Shown here one piece after another: positions 52,043 through 61,496 of a stretch of 64,000 nt of DNA. Origin of the DNA: CAYURP01 sp964447175 (lineage in GTDB: Bacteria; Zixibacteria; MSB-5A5; SM23-73-2); NCBI GenBank assembly GCA_964447175.1, contig CAYURP010000004.1:1-64000 (forward strand). Direction: 5' to 3'. The translations under genes were made by a program, and so were the position numbers. Numbering within the stretch: position 1 is the first letter of the stretch; each line of letters begins with the position of its first letter. A model generated the notes under the pieces. It was not told where the DNA came from and searched no databases. It saw only the letters and a program-made list of their open reading frames with translations.

Positions 52043-54373
52043 ATGACAAGCAGGAAACCTGCGCTTTTTATAACCATTGCTTTTGTTTTCGGGGTGATTC
52101 TGGGGAACCATCTGGAGGTTTCCTCGACTCTTCTATTTATCTGCTTATTTTCACTTCTTGTTTTATCCCTTATTTTATGTTTTAAGAGATTAAAAACAGC
52201 TTTGAGTTTTGTTTTTATTCTCTGTTTTATTTTGGCTGGATTTTTCGTTCATGAATTGAAAACAAAGGATTTTCCTGCAGACCATATCATTCATTTCCTG
52301 GATCTGAACCGCAAGATCAGCTTAAGCGGAACTGTGTGCAGAGACCCGGATATCAGGGAGGACAAGACCTTTCTAACCGTAAATTCCGAAAGCATACTTC
52401 TAGATGGGTCATTTATCAAAATATCCGGAAGGGTGCTTATTAAAATCAAATCTCCAACTAATCGCTTCAATTACGGGGATCATATAAGGGTAAAAGGTTA
52501 CCTGGGATCACCTTATTCCTCCCGAAATCCGGGAGCTTTTGATTATAAGAAATATCTGGCTCAATCCAATATTTTCGGTCTTTTGACTGTAAGAAATCCT
52601 AATGACGTTAAGATACTTTTCCAGGAGAGGGAAAATCCGTTTTTATCCTACGTTGTCTACCCGGTCAAACATTTCATCTTAAAAGTTTTCCGAACTACGC
52701 TCAGAGGTGCGCATCAGGCTCTGCTCTCCGGATTTGTGCTGGGTGAGAGAAGAGATATTCCTGAGGATGTCTACCAGATGTTTACGGATACGGGGACTTT
52801 GCACCTTTTAGCAATCTCCGGATCGAATGTGGGATTGGTTGTTTTGTTCTTTTTTGGCTTTTTCAGGCTTGTCAGATTTCCGAGGAAGTTGTGTATTTTA
52901 TTAACTTTACCGGCTATAATCATTTTTTCTTATGTGACTAATAATCAGCCCTCGGTGGTCAGAGCCTCGATTATGGCAATCATTTTTCTTCTGGCTTTTT
53001 TCTGGGAAAGGGAAAAGGATTTAATTAATATCTTAGCTTTTTCTGCGCTTTTGATTTTGTTTTTCTCACCTTTGAGTCTTTTCGATGTGGGGTTTCAGCT
53101 CTCTTTCGGTGTAACTTTGGGGCTTTTGGTTTTCGTTGTTCACCCCGATTCTCTTTTCCACAAAATTTCCCTTAAGTTTAAAGGTTTTGTCAAGAACTGG
53201 ATAATATTGCCTGTTTTTGTCTCCCTGGTAGCTCAGATAGCCAGCTACCCTATACTGGCTTATCATTTCAACCAGATCAGCTTGTACGCTTTTGCAGCGA
53301 ATCTGGTGGTAGTTCCTCTGGTAAGTGTTGCGGTGATAACCGGAAGCTTAACCGTTATTTCTGCACTTTTTAGCATAAGTTTAGCTCAAATCCTTTCTGC
53401 TTTCAACTGGGTGGTTCTGACCTTCACCCTCAAGGTGGTGGGGTTTTTCTCCCAGCTTCCCGGTGCAACTTTAGATCTGCCCTCACCTTCATATCTTTTT
53501 ATTATTCTCTACTATCTTTTCTTTTTAGTTATCCTGATTGGCTGGGGCAAAAAAGCCAGGAGAATAGGTTTTTTCAGTTTGATTTGTCTGAGCGCTTTGA
53601 TTATAAGCCAGGAAGTTTTATCCCGAAAAGGGAAATTGGAGATAACATTTATGGATGTGGGCCGGGGGCAGAGTATTCTAATAGATTTAACTTCAAAAGA
53701 AAAAATACTTATAGATACCGGACCAAAAAGCTCAACCTGGGATGCCGGGGAAAGGGTGGTGGTTCCCTATCTAATAAAGAAAAACATAAGATTCATAGAC
53801 CGGCTTATACTGACATCTGAGGGAGATGAGTTCAATGGTGGTCTGGAGTCGGTGCTTCAAGAGGTGAAAGTGGGGAAGGCGATGATTTCAGATTCTTCTC
53901 AGAAATTAGCCCAGTTATTAGAAGGTTATGGAATCCCTTATCAGAACATGCAGGAAGGCTTTGATTTGGATGGGAACGTAAAGATTTTTAACTATTTGCC
54001 CGATAAAGAAAAGAAAGGATACCTTTTGACCCTGGAGTATGGGGATTTTAATGCCTTTTTTTTAAATTCTAATCCAGGAAAAGGGATTCTTAATTTACTT
54101 AGAGGTAAAGACTTCCATTTGGTGAGCACATTGTCAGAGTGTGTGGAGGAGGATGAATTCAAAGAGGTAGTTGATGCTTTAAAACCGCAGGCGATCATAT
54201 TGACAAGCTATGAACATCCCTGGGATGTGCCTGATCTTAAAAGACTGGATTTTAAAGTTCCCGTATTCTGGACTAAGGATAAGGGTGCGATAAAGATTGA
54301 GATTAAAGGATCTGATTTAAAATTAAAATGGATGTTGGGTAAGAAAAGATCAAAAAGATTTAGGTTGAGGTGA
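52043..54373 (+). CDS. comEC: ComEC/Rec2-type DNA-uptake channel protein
   Basis: Three parts: N-terminal hydrophobic helices plus DUF4131-like OB fold (residues about 1-200), the Competence permease domain (ALLSGFVLGERRDIPEDVYQMFTDTGTLHLLAISGSNVGL near 225-265, then many helices), and a C-terminal beta-lactamase-like domain from about 533 (ITFMDVGRGQSILIDL at 534-549). In the latter the usual T-H-x-H-x-D-H-x-G-G motif reads T591-S592-E593-G594-D595-E596-F597-N598-G599-G600, so the four metal ligands are replaced. 776 residues. It should translocate single-stranded DNA across the inner membrane. Confidence 0.92.
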   Translation: MTSRKPALFITIAFVFGVILGNHLEVSSTLLFICLFSLLVLSLILCFKRLKTALSFVFILCFILAGFFVHELKTKDFPADHIIHFLDLNRKISLSGTVCRDPDIREDKTFLTVNSESILLDGSFIKISGRVLIKIKSPTNRFNYGDHIRVKGYLGSPYSSRNPGAFDYKKYLAQSNIFGLLTVRNPNDVKILFQERENPFLSYVVYPVKHFILKVFRTTLRGAHQALLSGFVLGERRDIPEDVYQMFTDTGTLHLLAISGSNVGLVVLFFFGFFRLVRFPRKLCILLTLPAIIIFSYVTNNQPSVVRASIMAIIFLLAFFWEREKDLINILAFSALLILFFSPLSLFDVGFQLSFGVTLGLLVFVVHPDSLFHKISLKFKGFVKNWIILPVFVSLVAQIASYPILAYHFNQISLYAFAANLVVVPLVSVAVITGSLTVISALFSISLAQILSAFNWVVLTFTLKVVGFFSQLPGATLDLPSPSYLFIILYYLFFLVILIGWGKKARRIGFFSLICLSALIISQEVLSRKGKLEITFMDVGRGQSILIDLTSKEKILIDTGPKSSTWDAGERVVVPYLIKKNIRFIDRLILTSEGDEFNGGLESVLQEVKVGKAMISDSSQKLAQLLEGYGIPYQNMQEGFDLDGNVKIFNYLPDKEKKGYLLTLEYGDFNAFFLNSNPGKGILNLLRGKDFHLVSTLSECVEEDEFKEVVDALKPQAIILTSYEHPWDVPDLKRLDFKVPVFWTKDKGAIKIEIKGSDLKLKWMLGKKRSKRFRLR

Positions 54374-54374
54374 A

Positions 54375-55541
54375 ATGAGTCTGGTAGGAAATTTAAAGAC
54401 GGTTTCTTTTTCTGATCTTTTGCAGCTTATCAGCACCAACAAGAAGAGCGGTATGCTTTCCATAACCCGCCAGAACCAGCAAAAAAGCCTTTTCTTTTTG
54501 GAAGGGGATCTGATTTCATTTGTCACCAGCGAGCAGGAGGATTGGTATCTGAGTCAGCTTCTGATACGCAAAAGGAAAATAGACAAAAAGGATTGGGATA
54601 GGGCTCTGCTTTTATCGAAAAGCTCCGGAAAGGGAATTGCAGAAACCCTGGTGGAATTGGGTTTGATATCCAGGCGAGATGTTCTGGAGGCTTTAAAAAC
54701 ACGAATTGAGGAGGTGGTTTTCGCCATTTTTGGCTGGGAGGAGGCTGATTTTGAGTTTATGGAAGGTAAGCTGCCACCCCCAACTGATTCCAAATTGAAA
54801 ATGAATACCATGGGTCTGATAATGGAGGGAGCCAAAAGGGTGGATGAATGGTCGGAGATTCAGAAGACCCTTCCGCCGGGTGATTTTACCCTGGAACTGA
54901 ACCTGAAGCCTCCAGCTAAAGATGGAATGTTAAACTTGACCCTGGATGAATACCAAACCTTGCTTCTGATAAACGGACAAAGAAGTGTCAGCGAGATTTT
55001 AATGGAAAGTCCTCTGGGGGAGTTCACCACCTCCAAATCTTTGTCTCTTCTGATCTCAAATGGGTTGGTGATGAAAGGAGAACAAAAAACTGCATACCAG
55101 AACAAAGAGGATGAGGAGAAAGCTTTGCTGGATATAGTTTTTCAGGTTTATCATCATTGTTTTTCCGTTACGGAGGAGGTCTTAATCCAGAAGCTGGGAC
55201 AGGGGAAAGACGAACTGCTAGACCGTCTTGTTGGCCAGCAGAAAAGATACTATCCTATTCTGGGGAGATTATTAAAAAAAGGTTTTTTGGGAAAAGATAA
55301 CTTTTTATCGGTAGCAAAGGAGATCCCCCAGGAAATCAGATTGCATAAAATTTTGGATTTGCTTAATTCGGTTTTATTTGCATACTTGAAAAACCTGCAT
55401 TCGATTCTGGGTATAAATATAAAAAATAACCTATATGACCAGCTTAAGAGGGAAATTGCCCCTTTTCTGGAAGCTGATAAATTGGTAGCTGAAAAATATC
55501 AGCTCCAACAGGAAATATACAGGATTTTAGATAAAGTTTGA
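54375..55541 (+). CDS. DUF4388/PATAN-domain protein
   Basis: Opening MSLVGNLKTVSFSDLLQLISTNKKSGMLSI is the DUF4388 (PATAN) signature, a domain linked with polarity, gliding and response-regulator systems. A helical middle region (residues about 70-190, EVVFAIFGWEEADFEF) is typical of this family's C-terminal part. The last 150 residues are helical and unassigned. One base after comEC, so translationally coupled. Probably a regulator of the MglA/pilus module. Confidence 0.87.
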   Translation: MSLVGNLKTVSFSDLLQLISTNKKSGMLSITRQNQQKSLFFLEGDLISFVTSEQEDWYLSQLLIRKRKIDKKDWDRALLLSKSSGKGIAETLVELGLISRRDVLEALKTRIEEVVFAIFGWEEADFEFMEGKLPPPTDSKLKMNTMGLIMEGAKRVDEWSEIQKTLPPGDFTLELNLKPPAKDGMLNLTLDEYQTLLLINGQRSVSEILMESPLGEFTTSKSLSLLISNGLVMKGEQKTAYQNKEDEEKALLDIVFQVYHHCFSVTEEVLIQKLGQGKDELLDRLVGQQKRYYPILGRLLKKGFLGKDNFLSVAKEIPQEIRLHKILDLLNSVLFAYLKNLHSILGINIKNNLYDQLKREIAPFLEADKLVAEKYQLQQEIYRILDKV

Positions 55542-55555
55542 ATGGGAAATATGAG

Positions 55556-55939
55556 ATGAAGGGAAAGTTTTTTTTCTTAGTTCTGTTGTTTATACTATCA
55601 GGGATAAGCTTTTCCCAAACTTATGCCCAGATCGAAGGTGATGTTTCAGTGCAAGGCTCTTTTCTGGATGTGATTTTGAATTTCGCGATTCTTTTAGCTG
55701 TCTCTGGGTGTTTTGTTTACACTAAAAAAATCGAGTCATTCCTTAAAGGAGGCGAGCTTTCCCCGGGCTGGTTATTAATACTGATTTCATTTTTCGTGCT
55801 GGTGCTCTTGCAGTTTGTCAAGCTGGGGAATTCAATGAATATCTTTAACTTCGATTCAGCTCTTTATTCATTTTTAAAGCTAATATGGGTGATTCTCTTG
55901 GGATGGGGGATTTATCAATTGAAGAAGGTTATAAGCTAA
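55556..55939 (+). CDS. Small secreted or membrane protein, unknown
   Basis: ATG 55556 begins a signal-like segment ending in YAQ (MKGKFFFLVLLFILSG); a TTG at 55538 overlaps the previous stop and would add six residues. Three hydrophobic segments follow (about residues 35-55, 70-90, 105-125), with a charged KKIESFLKGGE turn. I recognise no family. It lies inside the polarity/pilus run, so a scaffold role in the membrane is possible. Confidence 0.7.
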   Translation: MKGKFFFLVLLFILSGISFSQTYAQIEGDVSVQGSFLDVILNFAILLAVSGCFVYTKKIESFLKGGELSPGWLLILISFFVLVLLQFVKLGNSMNIFNFDSALYSFLKLIWVILLGWGIYQLKKVIS

Positions 55940-56019
55940 ACCAAAAACTCAAGTGGTTTGAGTGGATTTACCGGGCTTTAGTGACGATAGAAAATAAAGG
56001 GTGAAGTGAGAGGTTACAG

Positions 56020-56856
56020 ATGGTAAATGCTGATGAATTAGATGACAGAATCGATAAATGTAAAAAAATATTATCTAAAGACCCGGAGTCTTTGATATTC
56101 GCTGCCCTGTCCGAGGCTTATCGAAGAAAAGGGGATTTGAATATGGCCACCAAGGTCTGCAATCAGGGTCTCAAAACCCATCCGGATTACGGTTCTGCTC
56201 ATCTGGTTCTGGCTAAAATAAATATGGACAAAAGGTTTTTTGCTGAGGCGGAGAAGGAGCTCTTTTTGGCTATCAAAGCCGATGGCCAAACCAGAGCCAA
56301 CGAGCTCCTTTTATCTGAGATATTGATAAAAAAGGGCAAGTCTATGGAAGCAAAAAAACTCCTGGATAAACTTTTTGCTACAGATCCGGAAAACCCTCAG
56401 GTAACAAAACTTCTTGAGGAGATCGAGAGCCAAGAGAAAGCAGGGGAAACCGAAGTCAAATGGAAGGATATTCCAACCGATTATAAGATCTTCAAACAAC
56501 TCAAAGAGAAACTCTCTCCCCGGGAAGCTCTGGATGAGATTTTAAAAGTACCTGGTGTTCTGGGTTGTTTAATTATAGATAAAGATGGTCTGATAACCGA
56601 ACATAGATTCAAACAGGAATCAAACATCGAAGCCATAGGTGTAGCAAGTGCTGTGGTCTTTGGGGAGATTCAGAAAAGTTTGCCCCGGATAGATTTCGGC
56701 ACACTGGATCAAGCCCTGATTGAAAGCAAAGAGATGAACTTTTTGGTGCTGAAATTGGATAATTTACTTTTGAGTGTGTGCTGTGATAACCGGACCAATT
56801 TCGGCTATATGAAAATCAGGCTTTCTAAGGTCAGGGAAAGGATATCTATTACATAG
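56020..56856 (+). CDS. TPR-Roadblock fusion protein
   Basis: Residues about 20-140 carry tetratricopeptide helices (PESLIFAALSEAYRRKGDLNMA, GSAHLVLAKINMDKRFFAEAEKEL, TRANELLLSEILIKKGKSMEAKK). Residues about 165-278 form a Roadblock/LC7 domain (REALDEILKVPGVLGCLIIDKDGLITEH, GIASAVV-type helix, VLKLDNLLLSVCCDN). Roadblock domains act as dimer platforms and as MglA GAPs or cofactors. The TPR part presumably recruits partners. Confidence 0.88.
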   Translation: MVNADELDDRIDKCKKILSKDPESLIFAALSEAYRRKGDLNMATKVCNQGLKTHPDYGSAHLVLAKINMDKRFFAEAEKELFLAIKADGQTRANELLLSEILIKKGKSMEAKKLLDKLFATDPENPQVTKLLEEIESQEKAGETEVKWKDIPTDYKIFKQLKEKLSPREALDEILKVPGVLGCLIIDKDGLITEHRFKQESNIEAIGVASAVVFGEIQKSLPRIDFGTLDQALIESKEMNFLVLKLDNLLLSVCCDNRTNFGYMKIRLSKVRERISIT

Positions 56857-56879
56857 AGGTAAAAATAACGGAGAAAAGA

Positions 56880-57791
56880 ATGAAAAAAGAAAATAGAAGG
56901 GAGCAAAGGCTTTTGATTTTGTTGGGATTTTTTCTGGCAGTGGTCCCTTTGGCATTTTTTCCTAATGATTTGGGCGTGAAAATCGATACCACCCCTTTTC
57001 TTGTCTTTCCTTTTGAGATGCTATGGTATTTCGTGGTTTATCTTCTCTTGTTCTCTGAGTTACCTTTGTCTGTTCCTTTTCTTTATGCTCTTATCACTTT
57101 AGGCTTAAGGCTTATAATTGGAGCCGTTTTTGGCATGCTGCTTTATATTATGTTTCCATTGGAAACAATATCCCTGATGAAGGTAAATATCTTCACGTAT
57201 TTTCCCGCATTATTGATCCAGGCAACTTTGTTGCCTTTTGTGGTAAAGATTTCTCTGGGAAACACAATAGAAGCTTCCTGGAAAGAAAGAAAAAGACCCC
57301 ATAAGGTTTTCCTTTCTTCCTTCCAGCCATCTGAAGAGAAAAAAGAAACTGTAGCAGAAAAGCCGGAGAAAATCCAGGTGGACTTAGAAGCGGCTTTGGA
57401 TTACGTTAAGGAGTATTCAGGCGTGGAAGGTGTAATCCTGCTGGACCAAGAAGGTTTGGTGGTTGCCAATAGAGTTAATTCTGGTTGGGATGACGAGAAA
57501 ATCGCACCCCTGGCTTTGCTGTTAAGAAAAATTAACTCCCAAGAGTTGGGCAAAATAGATACCAGCCCGATTGAGAGAATGGAGCTTTTGTCTCAAAAAC
57601 TCTGGATCAGTTTGAATAATATTGGCGATTTTACCTTGGTATGCCTGGCTCATCGGTCCACAGATGAACTTCTAAATATCAGGATATTAAAGGCTGTGGA
57701 AATGATAAGGAAATATTTAGATGAAAAATATGCCGGAATATTTTCGAAAAATCAGGAGGTAGAGAATGTACCAGATCTTAGAAGAGCTTAA
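56880..57791 (+). CDS. Membrane protein with C-terminal Roadblock domain
   Basis: Four hydrophobic segments in residues about 10-125 (LLILLGFFLAVVPLAFFP, MLWYFVVYLLLFSELP, FLYALITLGLRLIIGAVFGML, PALLIQATLLPFVV), a basic and then acidic linker, and a Roadblock/LC7-like domain from about 165 (LDYVKEYSGVEGVILLDQEGLVVANRV). It could anchor the MglA machinery to the inner membrane. The 3' end overlaps the mglB gene by 26 bases. Confidence 0.87.
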   Translation: MKKENRREQRLLILLGFFLAVVPLAFFPNDLGVKIDTTPFLVFPFEMLWYFVVYLLLFSELPLSVPFLYALITLGLRLIIGAVFGMLLYIMFPLETISLMKVNIFTYFPALLIQATLLPFVVKISLGNTIEASWKERKRPHKVFLSSFQPSEEKKETVAEKPEKIQVDLEAALDYVKEYSGVEGVILLDQEGLVVANRVNSGWDDEKIAPLALLLRKINSQELGKIDTSPIERMELLSQKLWISLNNIGDFTLVCLAHRSTDELLNIRILKAVEMIRKYLDEKYAGIFSKNQEVENVPDLRRA

Positions 57792-58113
57792 CAAGACCTC
57801 TGGTATAACCGGAAGTCTTTTGGTGGGCTCCGATGGGATAATCATCGCAGCAGATTTAGATACTCGTTTTCAGGATGAAACTGTTGGTGCTCTGGCAGCC
57901 TCCATAGTGAGCACTGTGGATAAATCGCTGGAGAAACTTCAGGGGACTCCTTTCAAACAGGTAACCATCGAGGCAGATAAGGGAAAACTATTCCTCATGG
58001 ATGTGGGAATAGGGGTTTTGGTGGTAACCACTGAACCGGATGTTAATATGGGTCTGGTGAGGTTGGAGATCAAAAACGCTCGTCATAGGATCCAAACCAG
58101 AGAATCAATGTAA
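57766..58113 (+). CDS. mglB: MglB-like Roadblock/LC7 protein
   Basis: 115 residues comprising only a Roadblock domain: LLVGSDGIIIAADLDTRFQDETVGALAASIVSTVDK (in parts) and LVVTTEPDVNMGLVRLEIKNA. That length and its place next to mglA match MglB, the homodimeric GTPase-activating partner of MglA. Start overlaps the membrane Roadblock gene, with GGAGGT within that overlap. Confidence 0.9.
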   Translation: MYQILEELNKTSGITGSLLVGSDGIIIAADLDTRFQDETVGALAASIVSTVDKSLEKLQGTPFKQVTIEADKGKLFLMDVGIGVLVVTTEPDVNMGLVRLEIKNARHRIQTRESM

Positions 58114-58128
58114 AAAGAATAAAGGAAT

Positions 58129-59103
58129 ATGGTCTCAATAAATTATGCTTTCAAGGAGATTTCCTGTAAAATAGTATACTATGGACCGGGATTGAGTGGT
58201 AAAACCACCAACTTACAATATGTTCATAAGAAAATTCCGTCCAATACCAAAGGGGAGTTGATATCCTTGGCTACCGATGCGGACAGAACTTTGTTCTTTG
58301 ATTTTCTTCCTTTAAATATTGGGGACATTCATGGGTTCTCTGCCAAGTTCCAGCTTTATACTGTGCCCGGTCAGGTTTTCTATAATGCCACCAGAAAGTT
58401 GGTCTTACGTGGGGTGGATGGTCTGGTTTTTGTGGCTGATTCCCAGGGATCTAAAATGGATGAAAATTTAGAGAGTCTGGAAAACCTTAAAGAGAATTTG
58501 AGGGAATATGGTTATGATATGGACAAGCTGCCTATGGTTTTTCAATATAACAAAAGGGATCTGCCGGACATCACTTCCCTGGAGGAACTGGAAGCCCAGC
58601 TTAATCCTAAAGAACTGGTTTTTTTTGAGTCTGTAGCCACCACCGGACAAGGCGTTTTCGACACCCTTAAGTGCATCACTAAAATGGTTCTGGATAAAAC
58701 CAAAGGTAAACCGGAAGTTAGCGAAAGCGAAAAATATGTCTCCCCGGAGTTGGAAATGGCACAATACAGAGCAGAAAAGTTAAAAGCTAAAATAGTTCCC
58801 GGGGCAATGGAGAAGATTCTTGTGGCTGAGGAATCTGAAGAAAGAGTTCCAGAAGAGGTCTTAACTCCAAAAACTGCCGTTTTAGAAAAGCAGGATCAAG
58901 TGGAAACAAAAATACCCATTTACCAACCCGTTCCTTCTGAACTCAAGAGGAAAATCTTAACTGAGAAAAAAACTGAGCACAGGGAAAAGATCGTATCAGC
59001 ACCAATTTCCCGGGAGAAGATATTTGCGATTTCCGTGAAAAGAAAACGAACCCCCAGAGGTTTTTCCTTGTGGGGTTGGATAAAGAAACTAATAGGACAA
59101 TAA
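58129..59103 (+). CDS. mglA: MglA-type small GTPase with long C-terminal extension
   Basis: GTPase domain in residues 1-195: P-loop GPGLSGKTT at 19-27, TVPGQ at 78-82, NKRD at 141-144 and SVATTGQG near 168-175. All match MglA of gliding and pilus-polarity systems. It continues for about 130 residues that are rich in E, K, V and P (SEEVPEEVLTPK-like) and end in a hydrophobic/aromatic GFSLWGWIKKLIG. Ordinary MglA is about 195 residues, so this tail is unusual and could bind membrane or a partner. Confidence 0.95.
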   Translation: MVSINYAFKEISCKIVYYGPGLSGKTTNLQYVHKKIPSNTKGELISLATDADRTLFFDFLPLNIGDIHGFSAKFQLYTVPGQVFYNATRKLVLRGVDGLVFVADSQGSKMDENLESLENLKENLREYGYDMDKLPMVFQYNKRDLPDITSLEELEAQLNPKELVFFESVATTGQGVFDTLKCITKMVLDKTKGKPEVSESEKYVSPELEMAQYRAEKLKAKIVPGAMEKILVAEESEERVPEEVLTPKTAVLEKQDQVETKIPIYQPVPSELKRKILTEKKTEHREKIVSAPISREKIFAISVKRKRTPRGFSLWGWIKKLIGQ

Positions 59104-59119
59104 CCCAGGAGGTATCCCC

Positions 59120-59608
59120 TTGAACTCAAGTGATCTTGTGATCTATGAAGATCAAATAGAGGAGATCGATAAGGCGCTGATCAAATTAATCAAAGGCGCG
59201 GAAGCCAAATGTGCACTTCTGGTGGATAAAGATGGTTATCTTATTACCCGCCAGGGGTTCACACATTCTCTGGATACCACGGCTTTATCAGCGCTTCTGG
59301 CCGGAAGCTTCGCCTCCACCAAGGAAATCGCTCGCTTGGTGGGCGAACCTGAATTTAGCGTCCTTTTTCACCAGGGCAAAAGGGATCACATCCACCTTTG
59401 TCTGATTGATGAACGCACTATTCTGGCAGTGATCTTTGACGACCGAACTACAATCGGAATGGTGAGATTATACGCAAAAGAGGTATCGGAGGATCTGGCC
59501 AGAATCCTTTCTCAAGCCCAGAAAGACAATAAACCCAAAGATTCCAAGCTGGACTCTGAATTTACCCGCTCGGTGGAAAACAAGCTGGATGATATCTTCA
59601 AAGACTAA
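59120..59608 (+). CDS. Roadblock/LC7 protein
   Basis: TTG start with AGGAGG 14 bases upstream. Residues 10-125 form another Roadblock domain (KLIKGAEAKCALLVDKDGYLITRQG, TTALSALLAGSFASTKEIARLVG, ILAVIFDDRTTIGMVRLYAKEVSEDLARIL), with a short acidic tail. It is the fourth Roadblock protein around one GTPase. pilB starts nine bases later. Confidence 0.9.
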   Translation: MNSSDLVIYEDQIEEIDKALIKLIKGAEAKCALLVDKDGYLITRQGFTHSLDTTALSALLAGSFASTKEIARLVGEPEFSVLFHQGKRDHIHLCLIDERTILAVIFDDRTTIGMVRLYAKEVSEDLARILSQAQKDNKPKDSKLDSEFTRSVENKLDDIFKD

Positions 59609-59617
59609 GGATGGGAG

Positions 59618-61309
59618 ATGTCAGTTGAATTAGGTGGAATGCTGGTCAAAGCGGGCAAGATCACCCAAAACGAGCTTGACCAGGCCCTGGAGAAACAAAA
59701 AAAGACCAATGGCAAGTTAAGTGAGATTTTAATTGAACTGGGAGCCATTGTAGACGAGGAGGAGCTTTTCCAATTTGTGGGAAAACAGCTGAACATCGGA
59801 GCCTTAAGGCTCTCCGATGTGGAGCTTAATCCCGAAGTGGTAAAGCTCATTCCTTTAGATATAGCTAGAAAATTCAATGTAATTGCCATCAGCAGAATTG
59901 GGAAAACTTTAATTGTAGCTATTTCAGATCCCAACAACATCTATGTTTTAGATGCCATTAAATTTATAACCGGATGTAATATTCAGCCGGTTATCTCGCC
60001 GGAGAAATCGATTCAAAAAGCCATAGAAACCTATTATCACGATTCCGGGGCCATTGATGAAATCTTAAGGGGTTTAGAGGATGAGGGATTGGAGGTGATA
60101 GAAAACGAGGAACTGCCCTCGGAGCAAGATCTTCAGTCTCAGGTTCAGGATAAACCTCTGGTCAGGTTAGTGGACGGAATCATCACCGATGCTATCCGAA
60201 GAAATGCCTCAGACATTCACATCGAAACCTACGAGAAGAGGATAAGGGTCAGATTCAGAATCGACGGATTACTTCAGGAAATGGCTCCTTTGCCCTTCAA
60301 ATACCGGGCAGCCATAGTATCAAGGATCAAGATCATGGCTGATCTGGATATCTCCGAAAGAAGACTGCCCCAGGATGGGCGAATAAAAGTGAGAGTGGGG
60401 GATAGGGCTATTGACATTCGTCTGTCAGTCCTTCCCACTTTGTTCGGGGAGAAGGTAGTGATGCGTATTTTGGATCCTAGGAGTTTGATGGTGGATTTAA
60501 CTAAGTTAGGTTTTCCTGAGAGGGGATTAAAAGAATTCGCTCGAGCCATAAGCCTACCTTATGGGATGATACTGGTCACCGGTCCCACGGGAAGTGGTAA
60601 GACCACCACTCTTTATTCGGCTTTGAAACAGGTGAATGCTCCTGAGGTAAATATCTTAACCGCTGAGGACCCGATCGAGTTTAATTTCGATGGGATAAAT
60701 CAGATTCAGGTTAAACCGGATATCGGTTTCACTTTTGCCTCCTCCCTGAGGTCTTTTCTTCGACAGGACCCGGACATAATAATGGTGGGTGAGATCAGAG
60801 ATGAGGAAACAGCAGAGATTGCTATTCGAGCTGCTTTGACCGGACACCTGGTATTTTCCACATTGCATACCAACGATGCGCCCAGTACCCTTAATCGACT
60901 TTTGGATATGAACATTCCCAATTATCTGGTAGCTTCAGCAGTGAGATTGATTATGGCTCAGCGGATAGTGCGAAAAATCTGCAATCACTGCAGAGAGGAG
61001 TTCTCGATTCAGCCAGAGACGTGGGAGATGTTGGGAATAGATGAGGAACAAAGAAAGGATTTCAAAGTTTACCGAGGCCGGGGTTGCCCGGAATGCAATA
61101 ATACCGGCTACTCCGGAAGAATCGGAATTTTTGAGGTCATGCCCATTACCCGGGATGTGGAAAAGATGATTTTCTCCAAAGCCTCCAGTCAGGATCTAAA
61201 AGATCAGGCTAAAGCCGAGGGTATGCTTACTTTAAGAGACGCTGCCATAGAGAAACTCAAAAACGGGATTACCTCAGTGGAAGAGGTCCTGGCAGCAACA
61301 ATCATGTAA
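59618..61309 (+). CDS. pilB: Type IV pilus extension ATPase PilB
   Basis: N-terminal MshEN/T2SSE domain (QNELDQALEKQKKTNGKLSEILIELG), then the core ATPase with Walker A GPTGSGKTT (322-330), Asp box, Walker B (IMVGEIRDEETAEIA), His box LVFSTLHTNDAPSTL. A tetracysteine zinc site follows (CNHC ... CPECNNTGYSGRIGIFEVM). 563 residues. It drives pilus extension; GspE-type is less likely given pilT and pilC next. Confidence 0.95.
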   Translation: MSVELGGMLVKAGKITQNELDQALEKQKKTNGKLSEILIELGAIVDEEELFQFVGKQLNIGALRLSDVELNPEVVKLIPLDIARKFNVIAISRIGKTLIVAISDPNNIYVLDAIKFITGCNIQPVISPEKSIQKAIETYYHDSGAIDEILRGLEDEGLEVIENEELPSEQDLQSQVQDKPLVRLVDGIITDAIRRNASDIHIETYEKRIRVRFRIDGLLQEMAPLPFKYRAAIVSRIKIMADLDISERRLPQDGRIKVRVGDRAIDIRLSVLPTLFGEKVVMRILDPRSLMVDLTKLGFPERGLKEFARAISLPYGMILVTGPTGSGKTTTLYSALKQVNAPEVNILTAEDPIEFNFDGINQIQVKPDIGFTFASSLRSFLRQDPDIIMVGEIRDEETAEIAIRAALTGHLVFSTLHTNDAPSTLNRLLDMNIPNYLVASAVRLIMAQRIVRKICNHCREEFSIQPETWEMLGIDEEQRKDFKVYRGRGCPECNNTGYSGRIGIFEVMPITRDVEKMIFSKASSQDLKDQAKAEGMLTLRDAAIEKLKNGITSVEEVLAATIM

Positions 61310-61496
61310 ATTCTCCCTTAATAACCTAAAACAAGGATTAGAAAACCTCAGACGGATTCAATTTATTCATAAGAATTAAAAAACTATGGGGAAAAGATTA
61401 CTGGCCACTCCTATTCCTTTTTAATAACACTATGTTTAAGAATTCCTTTTTTGGGTCGATAATATAAAAGAAAAGCCAAATCATGAGGGGAGGTCA

